Assembly (NCBI GenBank): GCA_016704565.1 | Contig: JADIZV010000001.1 | Span: 1,240,001 to 1,304,000, forward strand | DNA length: 64,000 nucleotides | Source: Candidatus Phosphoribacter baldrii | Lineage (GTDB): Bacteria > Actinomycetota > Actinomycetes > Actinomycetales > Dermatophilaceae | Direction of reading: 5' to 3' | Shown: positions 8,846 through 17,348 of the stretch, in pieces | Layout: the number at the start of each line of letters is the position of its first letter | Numbering within the stretch: the stretch's first letter is position 1 | Translations under genes and position numbers: made by a program | The notes under the pieces: generated by a model | The model's input: only the letters and a program-made list of their open reading frames with translations | What the model was told of the DNA's origin: nothing | Database searches by the model: none

Positions 8846-9577
8846 ATGGCCACGCGAGACTGGGATGCACGGACGTATGCCGCGTTGCCGCTTCCGCACG
8901 TCAATTGGGGGCTGCGGGTGATCAGCCGGATGCGCCTGACCGGAAGCGAACGCGTCTTGGACGCCGGATGTGGCACGGGCCGTGACGCCGCCGAACTCCT
9001 GTCGCGCCACCCAGGGCTGGACCTGATCGGGATCGACGGGTCGGCCAGCATGATCGACCAAGCGCGTGAGCGGCTCGGCGACCGGGCGACGCTCCTTGTT
9101 GCCGACCTGACCGAGCCCCTGCCCATCGCTGCGGTGGATGCCGTGATGAGTGTTGCGACCTTCCATTGGATCACCGACCATGCTGCCCTGTTCGCCAACC
9201 TCGCCTCGGCGATGCGGCCCGGGGCGCTCCTCACCAGTGACTGCGGTGGTGCCGGGCAACTGGCCAACGTCGATGCGGCCCTGGTGGCGGTGACGGGCCA
9301 GCCCAAACAGGACATTGAGTTCGCTGGGGTGGCGGCGACCGAGGCCAATCTGAAGGGTGCCGGGTTTGACGTCGAACGGGTCGACCTTCGGCCGGACCCT
9401 CTTCGTCTGGAGGACCCGGAGTTGCTGGAACGCTATCTGGGGGCGGTGTGCTTGGGCGGATATCTCAAGACGCTCCCCGTAGCTGAGCACGCCGAGTTCC
9501 TGCGCGACGTCCGACTTGCGATGCCCGAGCCCGTCATCGACTACATCCGACTTGAGATCGACGCCGTGCTGCGCTGA
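8846..9577 (+). CDS. Class I SAM-dependent methyltransferase
   Basis: 243 aa. The Rossmann-like methyltransferase motifs are clear: VLDAGCGTGRDA (motif I, SAM glycine loop), LIGIDGSASMIDQA (motif II acidic residue), LLVADLTEPLP and ATFHWITDHAALF (motif IV region). The overall pattern, with AALPLPHVNWG at the N terminus, resembles trans-aconitate methyltransferases and other small-molecule methyltransferases; the substrate is not predictable. The ATG at 8846 (MATRDWDART) is preferred over the more upstream ATG because the preceding 12 residues are not family-like. It is divergent from the membrane-complex operon. Confidence 0.82.
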   Translation: MATRDWDARTYAALPLPHVNWGLRVISRMRLTGSERVLDAGCGTGRDAAELLSRHPGLDLIGIDGSASMIDQARERLGDRATLLVADLTEPLPIAAVDAVMSVATFHWITDHAALFANLASAMRPGALLTSDCGGAGQLANVDAALVAVTGQPKQDIEFAGVAATEANLKGAGFDVERVDLRPDPLRLEDPELLERYLGAVCLGGYLKTLPVAEHAEFLRDVRLAMPEPVIDYIRLEIDAVLR

Positions 9578-9701
9578 TTCCCACCCTCTGGCTTGCCCTG
9601 GAACACGCCTCCTGCCGGGCCGCCCCAGGAGTCACCACCAGTGGGAGGGCTCTGAACAGGAGGAGCCTTTCGCGCGTGAAGAACAGCTCGATATCTGCGG
9701 G

Positions 9702-10157
9702 TCAGCGCGTGGCGCAGACGCCTGAGCCGGACAGCCGCTGAACGAGTGCGAACAGCACCATGCCGAAGGCGAGCACCCCGCGCATCGGCACGCTCGGGCC
9801 GGTCGTCAGCATGAGTGCGGCGAGCAGGACGTGGGCGCCGGCGAGGGTGGCGCACGGCGAGCCCATCGCTCGGACCGCGTCCCGCGGTTGGGGGAGGTAG
9901 GTGGCCAGCGCACCAGCGCCCACCAACGCAGTGAGCGCGAGCAGGACGGTCCAGGCCGGGTCTCCGGCAACCGTCGGCCCGGCCGCCGACCGGTAGGCGA
10001 GGAACAGCACCGGCGCCACCACCAAGGAGGCGACCGTATGCCGCCCGCTCCAGGCACGCAGCCAGGCGGCCGGTCCACTCGGGGCCGGCGAGGTCACGGC
10101 TCGAACGCTGGGGATGCGCTCGGACAGCCCCTGCAACGGGCTGCCGGGGTCGGTCAT
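9702..10157 (-). CDS. Small integral membrane protein of unknown function
   Basis: 151 aa. After a polar N terminus of ~40 residues there are four hydrophobic stretches (around HTVASLVVAPVLFLAY, WTVLLALTALVGAGALATYL, LAGAHVLLAALMLT and GVLAFGMVLFALVQRL). No catalytic motif is recognisable. It starts four bases inside the end of the small Cys-rich gene (ATGA overlap) and so shares its transcript, which begins next to a CsoR-type operator. A role in copper handling is a guess from that context. About 124 bases between it and the methyltransferase hold only a weak hairpin (CTCCTG/CAGGAG). Confidence 0.65.
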   Translation of the reverse strand: MTDPGSPLQGLSERIPSVRAVTSPAPSGPAAWLRAWSGRHTVASLVVAPVLFLAYRSAAGPTVAGDPAWTVLLALTALVGAGALATYLPQPRDAVRAMGSPCATLAGAHVLLAALMLTTGPSVPMRGVLAFGMVLFALVQRLSGSGVCATR

Positions 10158-10333
10158 CGACCCTGGCGGGGGAAGCTGAACGACCAGGTCGGCGTGGTGG
10201 GCGCCGCGTTCTGGGTCTCGCGGCAGGCGCACTGCTCTGAGACGGGGAACTGGGACATCACGGAGTCGACGTGCATGCCGCACCCCCGCCAGGTGATCTT
10301 GCCGCAGGTGGAGCAGCGAGCCGGACTGCACAT
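10154..10333 (-). CDS. Small Cys-rich protein (CxTCGKxTWxGCGxHV family)
   Basis: 59 aa with six cysteines: C2, C7, C10, C18, C34 and C36. The first four lie in MCSPARCSTCGKITWRGCG, followed by HVDSVM and a CAC pair, a layout seen in small conserved proteins of many bacteria and suggestive of metal (zinc or copper) binding. A strong AAGGAGG site eight bases before the ATG fixes the start. A perfect 16-base CsoR-like palindrome lies 39 bases upstream, so copper-responsive expression is plausible. Function of the family is not established. Confidence 0.7.
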   Translation of the reverse strand: MCSPARCSTCGKITWRGCGMHVDSVMSQFPVSEQCACRETQNAAPTTPTWSFSFPRQGR

Positions 10334-10371
10334 CGGAGGCCTCCTTCGTCGTGGTCGGCCCATGGTGGCAC

Positions 10372-10387
10372 ATACCCCCAGGGGTAT
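10372..10387. promoter_or_regulatory. CsoR-type copper operator
   Basis: Perfect palindrome ATACCCCCAGGGGTAT lies between the divergent small Cys-rich gene and the DUF2889 gene. It has the A/T-flanked C-run/G-run symmetry of known CsoR operators and matches the one in front of csoR at 12146. Likely controls the leftward Cys-rich gene and possibly the rightward gene. Confidence 0.7.
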
Positions 10388-10463
10388 TCAAATCAAGGAG
10401 GTGAACGGTCCAGCGGGCGGCCAGGGTCCTGCGCGAGGTGAGCGGGCGGCATACCCTCTGGGG

Positions 10464-11444
10464 ATGGTGAGCGAGACACAGGCGCACAACGGGCTGCCCG
10501 GTCCGTTGCCCGGCTCGCCAGCCCGGCGCGCGGGGGGAGTGCGGCGCACAACCAGCTTGGACCTCACCCGTCCCAACGGTCCCGACGGTCCGATCGAGGT
10601 CAACGGACGCGCGCGTGACGTCCGCACCGACGAGGCCGGCGCCGCTCGGGTGCTCGACAAGGCTCTGCTGTCCCTCACCGTCACCGACGGGATCGTCAGC
10701 CGAGTGCGGTGTTTCCCCGAACGTGCGGCCGCGCCGCGCCTGGTCGGCCGTCAGGCTCTCGTCGGGTGGCGGACCGGCCTGTGGCGCGAGCTGCATGACG
10801 ACGTCGAGTCGGGCTCGGCGCTGCATCTGCTCCTGGATGACCTGCCCGGCGGCATGGTCGTCGGCGGGTTCACCCGGCGCCGGGCGTTGGCCGCTGCGGG
10901 CGAGCCGGTCCCCCAACCGGGTCGGCGCTTGGACGTGTGCGCCGGGTGGGCGATCGACTCGCGGGCGGCCCGGATCATGGCCGAGGTCGGCACTCCGCCG
11001 CCGCCGGTCACCCCGGAAGCCCCCGACCTGGTCAGGGCCGACGACCGCGCGGGCTGGCACACGCTGGCACCGCTGCCGACCTTCGGGATGTCCCGCCGCC
11101 GCCGGATCGACGCGCACCTCGCAGGAGCGCAGATCGAGGTCGATGCGATGTTCCGCGACTCGTTCGTCGACGCGGAGGGGGTGCAGCGGGTGCTCCACGA
11201 ATACGGGGTGCACGCCACCCTGGAGGCCAACGAGGGCCGGGTGCTCGAGGTCCGACCGGCCCCCAGGGTGCTGCCGCACCTGGAGTGTCCGGTCGCCGGT
11301 GCCTCCACCCAGCGGCTCATCGGTATGCCGTGTGCCGACCTTCGCGATCTCGTCTCCAGCACGCTGTTCGGCCCGTCGACCTGCACCCACCTCAACGACC
11401 TCATGCGCTCGATCGCGGATGTGCCTGCGCTGTTGTCCAGATGA
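10464..11444 (+). CDS. DUF2889 family protein
   Basis: 326 aa. The region LDLTRPNGPDGPIEVNGRARDV and the C-terminal CPVAGASTQRLIGMPCADLR / GPSTCTHLNDLMRSIADVPAL are typical of DUF2889 proteins, whose function is unknown. No signal peptide or membrane helix is seen. The ATG at 10464 follows TACCCT (10452-10457) by six bases, suggesting a leaderless transcript; that hexamer lies inside an imperfect CsoR-like half palindrome (ATACCCTCTGGGGAT), so copper control of this promoter is possible. The octamer repeat described elsewhere supplies part of this promoter. Confidence 0.72.
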   Translation: MVSETQAHNGLPGPLPGSPARRAGGVRRTTSLDLTRPNGPDGPIEVNGRARDVRTDEAGAARVLDKALLSLTVTDGIVSRVRCFPERAAAPRLVGRQALVGWRTGLWRELHDDVESGSALHLLLDDLPGGMVVGGFTRRRALAAAGEPVPQPGRRLDVCAGWAIDSRAARIMAEVGTPPPPVTPEAPDLVRADDRAGWHTLAPLPTFGMSRRRRIDAHLAGAQIEVDAMFRDSFVDAEGVQRVLHEYGVHATLEANEGRVLEVRPAPRVLPHLECPVAGASTQRLIGMPCADLRDLVSSTLFGPSTCTHLNDLMRSIADVPALLSR

Positions 11445-11520
11445 GTTCCGACGCACGCCCCGAACGGACGAATCCCGCGAATCGACCTTGCGCCAGCGCA
11501 CGATGGGGCACACTCTCCGC

Positions 11521-12117
11521 ATGCGCGTGATCGGGGCGATCGTGCTGGTCGCGTGTTTGGGGGGTGCCGCTGGGTGCGGGACAGTCCCGGACAGTCCCGC
11601 CCGCGGGACGGCTTCGGTCGAGGCCAGCGGGCCCAGGGCCACCTCGGGCGCGACTGGTCCCACCTACTCCAGCAAGGGTGCCGACATCCTCTTCGCTCAG
11701 ATGACGCTGTTGCATCACCAACAAACGGTGGCTCTGGCCGAGCTGCTGACCACCAAGAGCGGGATCCGTGCCGAGGTGCGAGAGATCGCCCAACGGTTGC
11801 GAAGCTTGGAAGAGCCAGAGATTCCGGTGCTGCGGGGGTGGCTGTTGGAGTGGAACGCCCCCGAAAGCCTCAATCTGCACAGTGGGCACCCGATGAAAGG
11901 GATCCTCACCGACGTTGAACTTGCCGCCCTGGAAGCCCTTGACGGTGCCGAGCTCGAGCGGCAGTGGTTGGTTCGGATGATCGCCCACCAGGACGGCGCG
12001 GCCGTGTTCGCCGGCGCGGTGGTGCGTCAGACCCAGGACGAGCGGGTCCGGACCATGGCCCGCAGGGTGATCCAGACCATGCCGACCCAGGTGGTCGAGC
12101 TGCAGGGGCTGCGTTGA
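11521..12117 (+). CDS. DUF305 lipoprotein
   Basis: 198 aa. An N-terminal hydrophobic signal ends in LGGAAGC, a plausible lipobox, so the mature protein would be membrane-anchored outside the cell. The two repeats of the DUF305 four-helix fold carry the His-rich motifs ADILFAQMTLLHHQQTVALA and LVRMIAHQDGAAVFAG; the family usually has MxxHH at both, and here the second is MIAHQ. DUF305 genes often sit in copper or other metal clusters, and this one lies 62 bases upstream of csoR. Metal binding is inferred. Confidence 0.78.
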   Translation: MRVIGAIVLVACLGGAAGCGTVPDSPARGTASVEASGPRATSGATGPTYSSKGADILFAQMTLLHHQQTVALAELLTTKSGIRAEVREIAQRLRSLEEPEIPVLRGWLLEWNAPESLNLHSGHPMKGILTDVELAALEALDGAELERQWLVRMIAHQDGAAVFAGAVVRQTQDERVRTMARRVIQTMPTQVVELQGLR

Positions 12118-12145
12118 GGTGCACAGCGATCGGTGCGCGAGCGGC

Positions 12146-12162
12146 ATACCCTATGGGGGTAT
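12146..12162 (+). promoter_or_regulatory. CsoR operator in the csoR promoter
   Basis: ATACCC-TATGG-GGGTAT lies 17 bases before the csoR ATG, with a GGGAGG ribosome site in between. This is the classic arrangement for copper-relieved autorepression by CsoR. The octamer CGGCATAC overlaps its left half. Confidence 0.82.
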
Positions 12163-12179
12163 CACGAGCGGGAGGCGAC

Positions 12180-12461
12180 ATGCACGGGTATTCCGAGCGC
12201 AAGGGTGAGCACCTCAAGCGGCTGCGCCGCATCGAAGGCCAGGTCCGGGGCGTCTCCCGGATGGTCGAGGAGGACCAGTACTGCATCGACGTCCTCACCC
12301 AACTATCCGCGGTGACCCGCGCGCTGCAGTCGGTCGCGCTCGGGCTGCTCGATGACCACATGGCCCACTGCGTGGTCGCCGCCGCGCGCGAGGGCGGGGC
12401 CGAGCAGGAGACCAAGCTGCGCGAGGCGTCCGCGGCGATCGCTCGCCTCGTGCGCAGCTGA
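12180..12461 (+). CDS. csoR: Copper-sensing repressor CsoR
   Basis: 93 aa, all-helical DUF156/CsoR family. HLKRLRRIEGQVRGVSRMVE begins the dimerisation helix, and the Cu(I) ligands are present as C35, H60 and C64 (YCIDVL and DDHMAHC). In the family, Cu(I) binding lowers DNA affinity and induces copper export or storage genes. The upstream operator implies autoregulation. No copA copper ATPase is in the window; the second operator at 10372 points to the small Cys-rich gene as a target. The ATG at 12180 follows GGGAGG by six bases. Confidence 0.9.
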   Translation: MHGYSERKGEHLKRLRRIEGQVRGVSRMVEEDQYCIDVLTQLSAVTRALQSVALGLLDDHMAHCVVAAAREGGAEQETKLREASAAIARLVRS

Positions 12462-12524
12462 CCACGGCCACTGGTATGCCGCGCTTCGGCTCGGCTGTCG
12501 TGGGTGTCGCCTAGGTTGGCCGGT

Positions 12525-14126
12525 ATGCCGCCCACCTCGCCTCCCGATGCCGGGTCCTCCGCCGATCGTGTCGGGCTGGATGGGGCGCGGGATGCGACGC
12601 CGTTCGCGTCGGTCGTGGCGACTGCTGAGGCCGTGGCAGGGACGAGCTCGCGGACAGCGAAGATCACCCGACTAGCGCTGTTGTTGCGGAGCCTCGCGGC
12701 CGACGAGGTGGAGCCGGCGGTGGGGTTCCTCACGGCATCCGTCCGACAGGGTCGGCTGGGGGTGGGCTGGCGCACGCTGACCGACCTGTCGGTCGAACCT
12801 GCCGCGACCGCCTCGCTGTCCATCGCCGAGGTCGACGCCGCGATCTCGCGACTGGCAGCTGCCGGGGGCGCGGGGTCAGCCGCGGCACGAACCGAGGAAT
12901 TGGCCCGGCTCTGGGCCCGGGCGACGGCCGAGGAACAGCGGCTGCTCACCGGAATCCTGTTGGGAGAGGTGCGGATCGGTGCCCTGGAAGGGCTGCTCAC
13001 CGACGCCGTCGCCAAGGCCGCCGAGCGGCCGTTGGAGGAGGTCCGGCGGGCGGCGATGCTCACCGGGAGCCTGGGGCGGACGGCATACCTCGCCTTGAGT
13101 GGTGGCGACCTCGCGGCGGTGGGCCTCACGGTCGGCGTGCCCGTCCTGCCGATGCTCGCGGCGACTGCGGCGAGCGCCGGTGAGGCGGTCGACGCGCTGG
13201 GTCCGGACCCGGTCTCGGTCGAGGTCAAGCTCGACGGCGCGCGGATCCAGGTGCACCGGCACGGCGGGTCGGGCAGCCGGGTCGAGGTCTTCAGCCGGAC
13301 CCTGGCCGACATCACCACCCGGGTGCCCGAGCTGGTCGAGGTCGTCGCGGGCTTCCCGGGTGGGTCGCTCATCCTCGACGGCGAGACCTTGACGTTGGAC
13401 GAGGACGGGGCCCCGCGGCCCTTCCAGGAGACGATGAGCCGGTTCGGCTCGACCGGGGTGCGCACCGAGGTGTTGCGGCCGTGGTTCTTCGACGTGCTCC
13501 ATTCCGACGGGGTGGACCTGCTCGACGAGCCACTGTCGGTGCGCCGCGAGCGGCTGCGCGCGGTGGTGGGGGAGCACGGCATACGGGCGATCGAAACGGC
13601 CGATCCCGCTGCGGCGGAGGCGTTCTCACGCGAGGCGCTCGCGGCTGGACACGAGGGGGTGCTCGTCAAGGCGCTGGACTCCCCGTATGCCGCGGGGCGG
13701 CGCGGGCGGCAATGGCTCAAGGTCAAGCCGGTGCACACCTACGACCTCGTGGTGCTCGCGGCCGAGTGGGGCTCGGGTCGGCGGACCGGCTGGCTGTCGA
13801 ACCTGCATCTGGGTGCGCGCGATCCAGCCGTGGCGGTGGGCGAGCCCGGGGCGTTCGTCATGGTCGGCAAGACCTTCAAGGGCCTCACCGACGAGACGCT
13901 GCGCTGGCAGACGGCGCGGCTGCTCGAACTGGAGACTCGGCGGACCAGGTATGCCGTGCACGTCACCCCCGCGCTCGTTGTCGAGATCGCCATCGACGGG
14001 GTGCAGCGCTCGTCGCGTTATCCGGGCGGGCTGGCGCTGCGGTTCGCGCGGGTCAAGGGCTACCGGGACGACAAACGGTCGGCCGACGCCGACACCATCG
14101 AGGCGCTGCGCGGGCTGCTGCGCTGA
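12525..14126 (+). CDS. lig: ATP-dependent DNA ligase (LigB type)
   Basis: 533 aa. An N-terminal helical DNA-binding domain (~1-200) is followed by the adenylation domain with nucleophile K235 in VEVKLDGARI, motif III LILDGETL, motif IV GHEGVLVKAL and motif V QWLKVKP, then an OB-fold domain ending the protein. It seals nicks using ATP; actinobacteria carry such ligases beside the essential NAD ligase (compare M. tuberculosis LigB). The ATG at 12525 follows TAGGTT by seven bases, a leaderless promoter arrangement, and is preferred to an upstream GTG. The start codon itself lies inside an octamer copy. Convergent with the PaiB-like gene. Confidence 0.92.
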   Translation: MPPTSPPDAGSSADRVGLDGARDATPFASVVATAEAVAGTSSRTAKITRLALLLRSLAADEVEPAVGFLTASVRQGRLGVGWRTLTDLSVEPAATASLSIAEVDAAISRLAAAGGAGSAAARTEELARLWARATAEEQRLLTGILLGEVRIGALEGLLTDAVAKAAERPLEEVRRAAMLTGSLGRTAYLALSGGDLAAVGLTVGVPVLPMLAATAASAGEAVDALGPDPVSVEVKLDGARIQVHRHGGSGSRVEVFSRTLADITTRVPELVEVVAGFPGGSLILDGETLTLDEDGAPRPFQETMSRFGSTGVRTEVLRPWFFDVLHSDGVDLLDEPLSVRRERLRAVVGEHGIRAIETADPAAAEAFSREALAAGHEGVLVKALDSPYAAGRRGRQWLKVKPVHTYDLVVLAAEWGSGRRTGWLSNLHLGARDPAVAVGEPGAFVMVGKTFKGLTDETLRWQTARLLELETRRTRYAVHVTPALVVEIAIDGVQRSSRYPGGLALRFARVKGYRDDKRSADADTIEALRGLLR

Positions 14127-14153
14127 GTGGCCTGCGGCAGCTCGACCATCGGG

Positions 14154-14852
14154 TCAGGCCGTCGGCTGCTTGCGGGCCGCGACCTCGGCGAGCAGGGCGG
14201 CCCGGCGCTCGGCTGCGGGCAGCGAGACCTCGCGCAACCAGGCCGAACCGTGCGAGTCACCTTGGGCTGCAAGGACGTCAGCCAAGGCCCGAACGTCCGC
14301 CGGAGTCTTGTTCTGCGCCATCTTCGCCTTGGCGACGACCCGGGTGATCTGCACCTCGATCCCGACGATCGCCCGCAGCATCGCATCGACATGGCCGTCC
14401 GCGGCGTCACCCGTTGACCACGGCCGCGCTTGGTCCGCGGTGGCCCGCGCCTCGTGGTGCTCGGTGAGTCGCCGCACCACCTCCCGGGTCCACTCGGGGT
14501 CGTCGTGGGCGACCACCTCGCCATAGACGTGGACCGTGACGTAGTCCCACGTCGGCACCACCTTGCCGTGCTCGGCGGTCGAGGGCAGCCAGGCCGGGCT
14601 CACGTAGTGATCGGTCTCGGTGACGATGACCAGAGCCTCACCCTCCACCGGATCGGACCACTGTCGGTTGTTGCGCGCGACATGGCCGAGGAGCGCCCCG
14701 CGCGGCCCGAGACTCGGGTCGAAGAGGAACGGCAGGTTCGTCGCGACCAGACCCGTCTCGGGGTGGTGGGTGACGAACTCGGCCGACCCCATCCGAGCCA
14801 GCACCTGCGCCACCTGGTCATCGGTCATCGCGAAGTGGGCGGGAACGTACAC
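14154..14852 (-). CDS. PaiB-family FMN-binding protein
   Basis: 232 aa. It begins MYVPAHF and contains HHPETGLVATNLPFLFDP, GHVARNNRQW and VPTWDYVTVHVYG, all hallmarks of the PaiB/FMN-binding negative transcriptional regulator family with a split-barrel flavin-binding fold. In Bacillus the founding member represses protease and sporulation genes, but the fold is shared with flavin oxidoreductases, so a regulatory role here is uncertain. Start is a GTG. It is transcribed away from the cob genes, with 18 bases to the end of cobS. Confidence 0.85.
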   Translation of the reverse strand: MYVPAHFAMTDDQVAQVLARMGSAEFVTHHPETGLVATNLPFLFDPSLGPRGALLGHVARNNRQWSDPVEGEALVIVTETDHYVSPAWLPSTAEHGKVVPTWDYVTVHVYGEVVAHDDPEWTREVVRRLTEHHEARATADQARPWSTGDAADGHVDAMLRAIVGIEVQITRVVAKAKMAQNKTPADVRALADVLAAQGDSHGSAWLREVSLPAAERRAALLAEVAARKQPTA

Positions 14853-14870
14853 GCTCCCACTATGCCGGGT

Positions 14871-15677
14871 TCAGCGCAGGGTCGCCGCCACGATCAGGCC
14901 CGCGGCCAGAGAGACCTCGACGGCCGCGCCCAGGACGTCGCCGGTCACGCCGCCCAGCCTCATGCGGCACCGCACCGCGACCAACCACGCAGCGCCGACG
15001 GCCGCGACAACGGTGAGAGGGGCGGCATACCAGCCGACGACCGGCCACGGGACGACGTCGGTCGGCGACAACCACCGCAGCGCAACGGCGCCTACCGCGG
15101 CGACAAGTGCGGCGACCCCGGCGGCAGCGCCCACGGGAACCGTCCCGGCCATCGTCGCCCCCAACCCCTCGTCGCGCGCGGCCGGGAACGCTGGCCCGCA
15201 GACCCAAGCAAGGGTATGCCGTGACGCCAGCACCGCGACCGCGGCGAGGATCGGCCCGTCCCAGCTCGGCCAGCCGAGCAGGTCCGAGATGGCGGCCACC
15301 TGGATGAGCAGAACGAGGACCAGCGCAGCAGCCCCCATCGGCCCGACGTCCCCGCGCCGCATCACCTCCAACGCGCGTTGGCGGTCAAAGGAGGCCGCCA
15401 ATCCGTCTGCGGTGTCGGCCAATCCGTCCAGATGCAGACCGCGGCTCAGCCACGCGATGACGGCGACGGTGAGTGCGGCGGCGGGCAGCGGCGGCATACC
15501 GATCCAGCGGACGGCAACGTGCGCGAGGAGGGGGACGGCCGCGAGCGGAAGGGTGGCTAGCGGCGCGAGGAGCATGGCGCGCCCGGCCACGTCGCGGTCC
15601 ACGACGGCGGGTGGCCGGACGCGGAAGGCGGTCAACGTCCCGACGGCCAACTGCCAGGCGTCACGGCCGGTGCTCAT
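14871..15677 (-). CDS. cobS: Adenosylcobinamide-GDP ribazoletransferase (cobalamin synthase)
   Basis: 268 aa membrane enzyme with about six helices. The active-site signature HLDGLADTADGL (acidic, Mg-binding) is at residues ~80-92, and MRRGDVGPMGA follows. It joins activated cobinamide to alpha-ribazole in the last step of the nucleotide loop pathway. The ATG at 15677 overlaps the stop of cobU (ATGA), so cobU and cobS are coupled. CobT, which makes alpha-ribazole phosphate, is divergent 570 bases away; together they complete the lower-ligand assembly module. Confidence 0.93.
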   Translation of the reverse strand: MSTGRDAWQLAVGTLTAFRVRPPAVVDRDVAGRAMLLAPLATLPLAAVPLLAHVAVRWIGMPPLPAAALTVAVIAWLSRGLHLDGLADTADGLAASFDRQRALEVMRRGDVGPMGAAALVLVLLIQVAAISDLLGWPSWDGPILAAVAVLASRHTLAWVCGPAFPAARDEGLGATMAGTVPVGAAAGVAALVAAVGAVALRWLSPTDVVPWPVVGWYAAPLTVVAAVGAAWLVAVRCRMRLGGVTGDVLGAAVEVSLAAGLIVAATLR

Positions 15678-16210
15678 GAGGCGCCCAACGTCAGCGCGTG
15701 TCCCATGACGACGAGCACGGCGTGGTCGGCGACCCCAGCAACTGCCGCATTGAGCCGACCCAGCGAGTCTTGGAAGAACCGCCCCGACGGCGTCAGCGGG
15801 ACGAGCGACCAGCCGACCTCGTTGGTGACGAGCACGACGTCCCGCGGCGTGGCCTGCAGGGCGGTGACCAGGGCAGTCGACTGGGCGGCGACGAGGTCGC
15901 CCGCCGCCGTTAGGTCCTCCCACAGGCCAGCCCGGTCGATGAGGCCGGTGAGCCAGGTGCCCAGACATTCGACGAGGAGGGGACCACCCGGCATACCGAG
16001 GAGGCTGACCAGATCGAGGGTCTCCACGGTCGTCCAGGATGCTGGCCGGGCGGCCTGGTGGCGCGCCACCCGCTGCGCCCACTCGGGGTCGGTGCCGTCG
16101 CCCGGGGCTCCGGTCGCGACGTAGGTGACGTCGGTGCGGCCCGCGAGCAGCGACTCGGCATGCCGACTTTTGCCGCTGCGGACCCCGCCGCTCACCACCG
16201 TTATTGCCAC
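15674..16210 (-). CDS. cobU: Adenosylcobinamide kinase / guanylyltransferase
   Basis: 178 aa. The P-loop SGGVRSGKSRHAE opens the protein; ECLGTWLTGL and VLVTNEVGWSLVP follow, as in CobU. It phosphorylates adenosylcobinamide and then forms the GDP derivative used by CobS. The GTG start at 16210 is preceded on its strand by TAACCT (16218-16223) seven bases upstream, indicating a leaderless transcript. Only 39 bases separate it from divergent cobT, leaving no room for a B12 riboswitch. Confidence 0.93.
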   Translation of the reverse strand: MAITVVSGGVRSGKSRHAESLLAGRTDVTYVATGAPGDGTDPEWAQRVARHQAARPASWTTVETLDLVSLLGMPGGPLLVECLGTWLTGLIDRAGLWEDLTAAGDLVAAQSTALVTALQATPRDVVLVTNEVGWSLVPLTPSGRFFQDSLGRLNAAVAGVADHAVLVVMGHALTLGAS

Positions 16211-16217
16211 GAGGCAC

Positions 16218-16223
16218 AGGTTA
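16218..16223 (-). promoter_or_regulatory. -10 box of leaderless cobU transcript
   Basis: TAACCT on the minus strand, seven bases from the cobU GTG. It lies in the 39-base divergent spacer shared with cobT. Confidence 0.5.
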
Positions 16224-16249
16224 AGCCCGCGGTCGGGCAGGATGAGCGG

Positions 16250-17341
16250 GTGAGCGCTCTCCTAGCCGACCTGATCACCACCGGCGTCCCGCCCCTGGAT
16301 GCCGGGGCGATGGCTGCGGCCGACGCCCGGCAGGCGCAACTCACCAAACCCGCAGGCTCGATGGGACGGCTCGAGTCCCTGGGGTCGCGGCTGGCCGGCA
16401 TGTATGCCGTGTGCCCACCTCCCATCCCCGAGCCGGCTGTCGTCGCGGTCTTCGCCGGTGACCACGGGGTCCATGCCCAGGGTGTGTCGCCGTGGCCGCA
16501 AGAGGTGACCGTCCAGATGGTCGCCAATGTCGCGGCTGGTGGGGCGGTCGTCAACGCGCTCGCGCGCCAGGTGGGGGCGAGAGTTTGCGTTGTCGACGTG
16601 GGGGTCGCCGGGGCTCTGCTCGACTTGCCTGCGGGCGTCGGCCACGAAGTCGAGCTGGTCAGCGATCGAGTCGTGGACGGGACGGGTGACTTCACGATGG
16701 GGCTGGCGCTCACCCGTGCGCAGGCCGAGGCAGCCGTAGCGGTGGGGGTCCGGACGGCGGAGCGACTCATCGATGGAGGGGCACAGCTGTTGGTGACCGG
16801 GGACCTCGGGATCGGCAACACGACCGCGTCGGCTGCGCTGATCGCAGTCTTCACCGGGGCCGATCCGGGTGGGGTGACCGGCCCGGGCGCGGGCAGCGAC
16901 GCCCACATGCTCGCCCACAAGATCGCCGTGATCCGAGCCGGTCTGGAGCGTCATCGAGTCGAGCCCGCCGACCCGATCGGGGTGCTGGCCGCGTTCGGTG
17001 GCGCCGAACACGCTGCGCTGGCTGGCCTCATGGTGGCCGCGGCAGGGCGACGGGTGCCGGTCGTCCTCGACGGGGTCATTGCCGGAGCGGCAGCGCTCGT
17101 GGCAGCCGCGCTGTGTCCGGGGGTGACGGCATACCTCATCGCGGGGCATCGCTCCACCGAGCCGGGCGCGACCGCGGCCTTGGCCGCGCTGGGACTGGAA
17201 CCGATCCTGGACCTCGGCCTGCGGTTGGGCGAGGGGTCGGGCGGGGTGCTCGCGGTGCCGGTCGTGCAGGCGGCGGCCAGGCTGCTGCGTGAAGTGGCGA
17301 CGTTTGAGTCGGCTGGCGTCGCCGAACGCGAGGAGAGCTGA
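16250..17341 (+). CDS. cobT: Nicotinate-nucleotide dimethylbenzimidazole phosphoribosyltransferase
   Basis: 363 aa. Family signatures: KPAGSMGRLE, VAVFAGDHGVHAQGVS, TGDLGIGNTTASAAL and, near the C terminus, LDLGLRLGEGSGGVLAV containing the catalytic glutamate. It makes alpha-ribazole 5-phosphate for the lower ligand of cobalamin. The GTG at 16250 gives the usual family length; a three-codon frame (ATG at 16242) ends in a TGA that overlaps this GTG. The stop at 17341 overlaps a further three-codon frame leading to the kinase gene, so the two are probably one operon. Confidence 0.93.
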   Translation: MSALLADLITTGVPPLDAGAMAAADARQAQLTKPAGSMGRLESLGSRLAGMYAVCPPPIPEPAVVAVFAGDHGVHAQGVSPWPQEVTVQMVANVAAGGAVVNALARQVGARVCVVDVGVAGALLDLPAGVGHEVELVSDRVVDGTGDFTMGLALTRAQAEAAVAVGVRTAERLIDGGAQLLVTGDLGIGNTTASAALIAVFTGADPGGVTGPGAGSDAHMLAHKIAVIRAGLERHRVEPADPIGVLAAFGGAEHAALAGLMVAAAGRRVPVVLDGVIAGAAALVAAALCPGVTAYLIAGHRSTEPGATAALAALGLEPILDLGLRLGEGSGGVLAVPVVQAAARLLREVATFESAGVAEREES

Positions 17342-17348
17342 TGCCACG

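Noticed and set aside
16211..16249. Cobalamin riboswitch between cobU and cobT
   Set aside because: The divergent spacer is only 39 bases, far too short, and has no B12-box-like sequence.
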